From: Paenibacillus sp. EZ-K15
GTDB taxonomy: Bacteria; Bacillota; Bacilli; Paenibacillales; Paenibacillaceae
DNA: 64,000 bases
Direction: 5' to 3'
Assembly (NCBI RefSeq): GCF_002573715.1
Contig: NZ_PDHM01000008.1
Location: 204,911 to 268,910, forward strand
In this document: positions 61,643-64,000 of the stretch, piece after piece
Layout: each line of letters opens with the position of its first letter
How positions within the stretch are numbered: the first letter of the stretch is position 1
The notes under the pieces: generated by a model
Database searches by the model: none
What the model saw: only the letters and a program-made list of their open reading frames with translations
What the model was told of the DNA's origin: nothing
Translations under genes and position numbers: made by a program

Positions 61643-63010
61643 ATGAATGCTGAAGCGATGAATGACGAACTCATTCTGGCATGCGACCGAGGAGACTTGG
61701 CTGCGGTAGAGCGGTTATTGGAGCGTGGTGCCGATGTTCATCACAAGGACAGCCAGGGCCGGACGGCGCTAATGGCTGCAACACAGAAAAATCAGATCTC
61801 CCTTGCCAAAAGGTTAATCGAAGCCGGTAGCGACGTGAATGCAAGAGATATCACCATGTTAACCCCATATCTATGTGGAGGAGCTAACGGTTTTCATGAA
61901 ATCCTGCGTCTGACTATCCAAGCAGGAGCGGATATCACCAGCGTAAACCGGTTTGGGGGAACAACGCTGCTGCCGTCAAGCGAAAAGGGATATGTAAGAA
62001 CCGTTCAGATTTGCCTGGAAGCAGGCGTTGCCGTTAATCATGTGAATCATCTGGGATGGTCCGCGCTGCTGGAGGCGGTCATTCTTGGAAACGGGGGCCG
62101 GCTGTACTCCGATATCATTCAGCTTCTGGTTGAAGCAGGGGCCGACGTGCATTTGAAGGATCGTGACGGAAAGTCCTCTCTCCAGCATGCCGTGGAGATG
62201 AAGCAGCATAAGGTAATCCAGATTCTCAACAAACAAAGTATAAGCGTCCCGGATAGCATCCAACGAGTGAAAGAGCTGGCTAAGGCAGAGAAGTACGAGG
62301 AAGCTCTCTCGATCATAGACAACGCGCTGGGGGAAGAGGGTAATCCTGCCGACCTCTATTACTACAAAGGTTATTGTTCCGGAGAATTAGGACATTATGA
62401 CGAGGCTCTGGTTGCTTACAATCAAGCGCTGTCGCTTGATCCCGGCGATCTCGACTTTTATTTCTATACCGCCAATGCTTATCGGATGATGAAACGTCCG
62501 GAAGAAGCCATTGCCGAATATGACAAAGCGATTGAGCGGAAGCCGGAGGAGACGTTCTACCGCTATCATAAATCCAATTATTTAAGGGAATTGGGCAGGC
62601 ACGAGGAAGCCGTCATCGTGATGGATCAGCTGTTAGCGCAGCAACCTTGGCGTTATGATTTTTCCTTTCACAAGGCGAACAGCCTGAGATCGCTCGGTAA
62701 GCACCAAGAGGCTGCCGATGCGATAGACAATGCAATCACGCATGATCGCACCAATGGGTTATATCATTACCATAAGGGCCAATCCTTAAATTTGCTTGGT
62801 AACTATGCGGCAGCGATCGAGGAGATGGATCAGGCCATGCAATGCGGCCCCGATCATGCGGATTATTACTGCGAGAAAGCCAGCAGCCTGTTAGCGCTTA
62901 ATCAGCCGGATCAGGCCATGACGTGGATTGAACAAGCACAGGCTATTCATCCGGACCATAGTAGAGCCAAAAGTTTGAAAGAAACCATAACAGCTGCTGC
63001 AAAACGATAA
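61643..63010 (+). CDS. Ankyrin-repeat and TPR-repeat fusion protein
   Basis: Cytosolic protein of 455 aa. Residues about 5-195 form ankyrin repeats (LACDRGDLAAVERLLERGAD, GRTALMAATQKNQISLAKRL, LLVEAGADVHLKDRDGKSSL). Residues about 205-450 form TPR units (YYYKGYCSGELGHYDEALVA, YFYTANAYRMMKRPEEAIAE, CEKASSLLALNQPDQAMTWI). GAGGAGG supports the ATG. Such proteins mediate protein contacts and have no known enzymatic role. Its place inside an allantoin/oxamate operon is unusual and its partner is unknown. Confidence 0.85.
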   Translation: MNAEAMNDELILACDRGDLAAVERLLERGADVHHKDSQGRTALMAATQKNQISLAKRLIEAGSDVNARDITMLTPYLCGGANGFHEILRLTIQAGADITSVNRFGGTTLLPSSEKGYVRTVQICLEAGVAVNHVNHLGWSALLEAVILGNGGRLYSDIIQLLVEAGADVHLKDRDGKSSLQHAVEMKQHKVIQILNKQSISVPDSIQRVKELAKAEKYEEALSIIDNALGEEGNPADLYYYKGYCSGELGHYDEALVAYNQALSLDPGDLDFYFYTANAYRMMKRPEEAIAEYDKAIERKPEETFYRYHKSNYLRELGRHEEAVIVMDQLLAQQPWRYDFSFHKANSLRSLGKHQEAADAIDNAITHDRTNGLYHYHKGQSLNLLGNYAAAIEEMDQAMQCGPDHADYYCEKASSLLALNQPDQAMTWIEQAQAIHPDHSRAKSLKETITAAAKR

Positions 63011-63169
63011 TTCCATTCGAATGTAAACACATCTTTACGGAACAACTACGGTCTCTGGCGTGCCAGGAAAGATGGAATTCTTGGACTCGTTATTTACGGC
63101 GCGCCTTACGGCTCGTTTATAGAGGATCACTCAGCCAGAATTATCGGCTGATCGACCAGGAGGTTAGTC
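63011..63169. other. Intergenic before carbamate kinase
   Basis: 159 nt with no open frame of note. Only the carbamate kinase ribosome site at its right end was identified. Confidence 0.3.
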
Positions 63170-64000
63170 ATGGATAAATTTGTAGTTGTAGCCATTGGCG
63201 GTAATTCGTTAGTCAAGGATAATGGCCGCGAGTCGATTAAGGATCAATACGAGGCAGTATGTGAAATTGCAGCCAACATTGCAGACATGGTGCAAGCAGG
63301 CGTCAACGTGGTCGTTACTCACGGTAACGGGCCGCAGGTTGGATTCGAGCTGAGAAGGAGCGAGGTTGCTTCAGAGGTCATCGGCATGAATGCCGTTCCG
63401 CTCGTGAATTGCGTGGCGGACACGCAGGGCGGCATCGGTTACCAAATTCAACAGGCGTTAACGAATGAGTTTATCCACCGCAACATAACGAAAAAGGTAG
63501 CGACCATCATCACACAGGTTGAGGTCAGCGAAGCCGACCATAATTTCCGAGATCCTTCCAAACCGGTCGGCTCCTTCTTCTCCCAGGAGCAAGCCGAGGA
63601 ATTGAAGCGCGAGCATCCCGAGTGGGTGATGATTGAGGATTCGGGCCGCGGATATCGAAGGGTTGTTCCTTCACCTGCTCCCATTGATATTGTCGAGAAG
63701 GAGGCCATCCGTTCGCTGATCGAGTCCGGCTGTATCGTGATTGCCGTCGGCGGAGGAGGTATTCCTGTTATCAAGACGAAGGACCATACCTATGAAGGCA
63801 TCGATGCGGTGATCGATAAGGACTTTGCCACAAGTTTATTGGCAGAGCAGGTAGATGCCGAAACGCTGATTATTACAACGGGCGTGCCCCAAGTATTCGT
63901 GAATTTCGGTACCCCGGATCAGAAGGCACTGGAAGAGGTCACCGTTGAAGAGATTAAACAGTATATGAAAGAGGGGCATTTTCCGAAAGGCAGCATGCTT
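63170..64000 (+). CDS. arcC: Carbamate kinase (partial, runs off the window)
   Basis: The visible part is 277 aa. VVAIGGNSLV opens the amino-acid-kinase fold, VVTHGNGPQVGFELRRSE is the carbamate kinase signature, and DSGRGYRRVVPSPAP, VIAVGGGGIPV and TTGVPQVFVNFG are further family blocks. It converts carbamoyl phosphate and ADP to ATP, ammonia and CO2. AGGAGGTT (63158-63165) fixes ATG 63170. Next to AllFGH it would harvest ATP from the carbamoyl phosphate they release. The 3' end lies beyond 64000. Confidence 0.93.
   Translation, partial: MDKFVVVAIGGNSLVKDNGRESIKDQYEAVCEIAANIADMVQAGVNVVVTHGNGPQVGFELRRSEVASEVIGMNAVPLVNCVADTQGGIGYQIQQALTNEFIHRNITKKVATIITQVEVSEADHNFRDPSKPVGSFFSQEQAEELKREHPEWVMIEDSGRGYRRVVPSPAPIDIVEKEAIRSLIESGCIVIAVGGGGIPVIKTKDHTYEGIDAVIDKDFATSLLAEQVDAETLIITTGVPQVFVNFGTPDQKALEEVTVEEIKQYMKEGHFPKGSML

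Noticed and set aside
1..64000. CRISPR arrays, rRNA or tRNA genes
   Set aside because: No regularly spaced repeats, and no rRNA- or tRNA-like sequence was noticed on reading either strand. A tRNAscan or Infernal run would settle it.

Overview
The window looks like a chromosomal stretch of a Gram-positive, low-to-middle GC Paenibacillus-type bacterium (Bacillota). The grounds are strong AGGAGG-type ribosome sites, lipoprotein signals, a YesM/YesN-type two-component system beside LplB/LplC-type sugar permeases, a Cu/Zn superoxide dismutase preceded by a copper-amine-oxidase-like N-terminal domain, an RRNPP-type (Alo-like) peptide quorum-sensing pair, a WXG100-type polymorphic toxin and many AraC regulators. 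I saw no rRNA, tRNA, CRISPR array, complete insertion sequence or prophage. This is accessory chromosome with many gene remnants.

Layout. 0-8 kb: carbohydrate region with two AraC regulators, two related solute-binding lipoproteins (each next to a near-consensus cre site), a GH16-type glycosidase without signal peptide and a Gfo/Idh/MocA oxidoreductase. 8.8-14.9 kb: minus-strand sulfur-scavenging operon ssuC-ssuB, a DszB-like desulfinase, a frameshifted second cytosolic binding-protein-fold gene, ssuD and ssuA, behind a consensus promoter and a leader terminator. 15-25 kb: secreted lysozyme-like protein, lipoprotein, SUKH protein, type I toxin-antitoxin locus, TetR/GAP pair, ABC exporter, and FAD monooxygenase/TetR pair. 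25-35 kb: two copies of a sodC gene 8.5 kb apart, an EamA transporter behind a structured leader, guanine deaminase plus purine permease with a MITE between them, and the quorum-sensing regulator/propeptide pair. 35-44 kb: orphan mazE, the YesMN two-component system, an SBP-permease-permease operon and a sugar isomerase. 44-53 kb: ANT(4')-like aminoglycoside nucleotidyltransferase, DUF4241 protein, polymorphic toxin with immunity gene and an orphan tip, frameshifted VOC gene, AraC, YeiH/LysR pair and CheY. 53-64 kb: PucR regulator divergent from an allantoin/oxamate module (allH, allF/fdrA, allG, NCS2-type permease, ankyrin-TPR protein, carbamate kinase running off the end).

How it fits together. 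Purine salvage and degradation recur: guanine deaminase, two NCS2-type permeases, PucR, the AllFGH oxamate carbamoyltransferase set and carbamate kinase, which together would recover ATP from allantoin-derived carbamoyl phosphate. Sulfur acquisition recurs too (ssu/dsz-like operon, YeiH with a LysR regulator).

A striking background feature is the number of short gene remnants, often the 3' end only: sigma factor, ABC-2 permease, purine permease, type I toxin, mazF, AraC, DUF4241, toxin tip and FAD oxidoreductase. The most unusual items are the DszB-like sulfur operon, the quorum-sensing pair, the EamA leader with mutually exclusive hairpins, and MITEs placed in the same orientation just upstream of both purine-permease genes.
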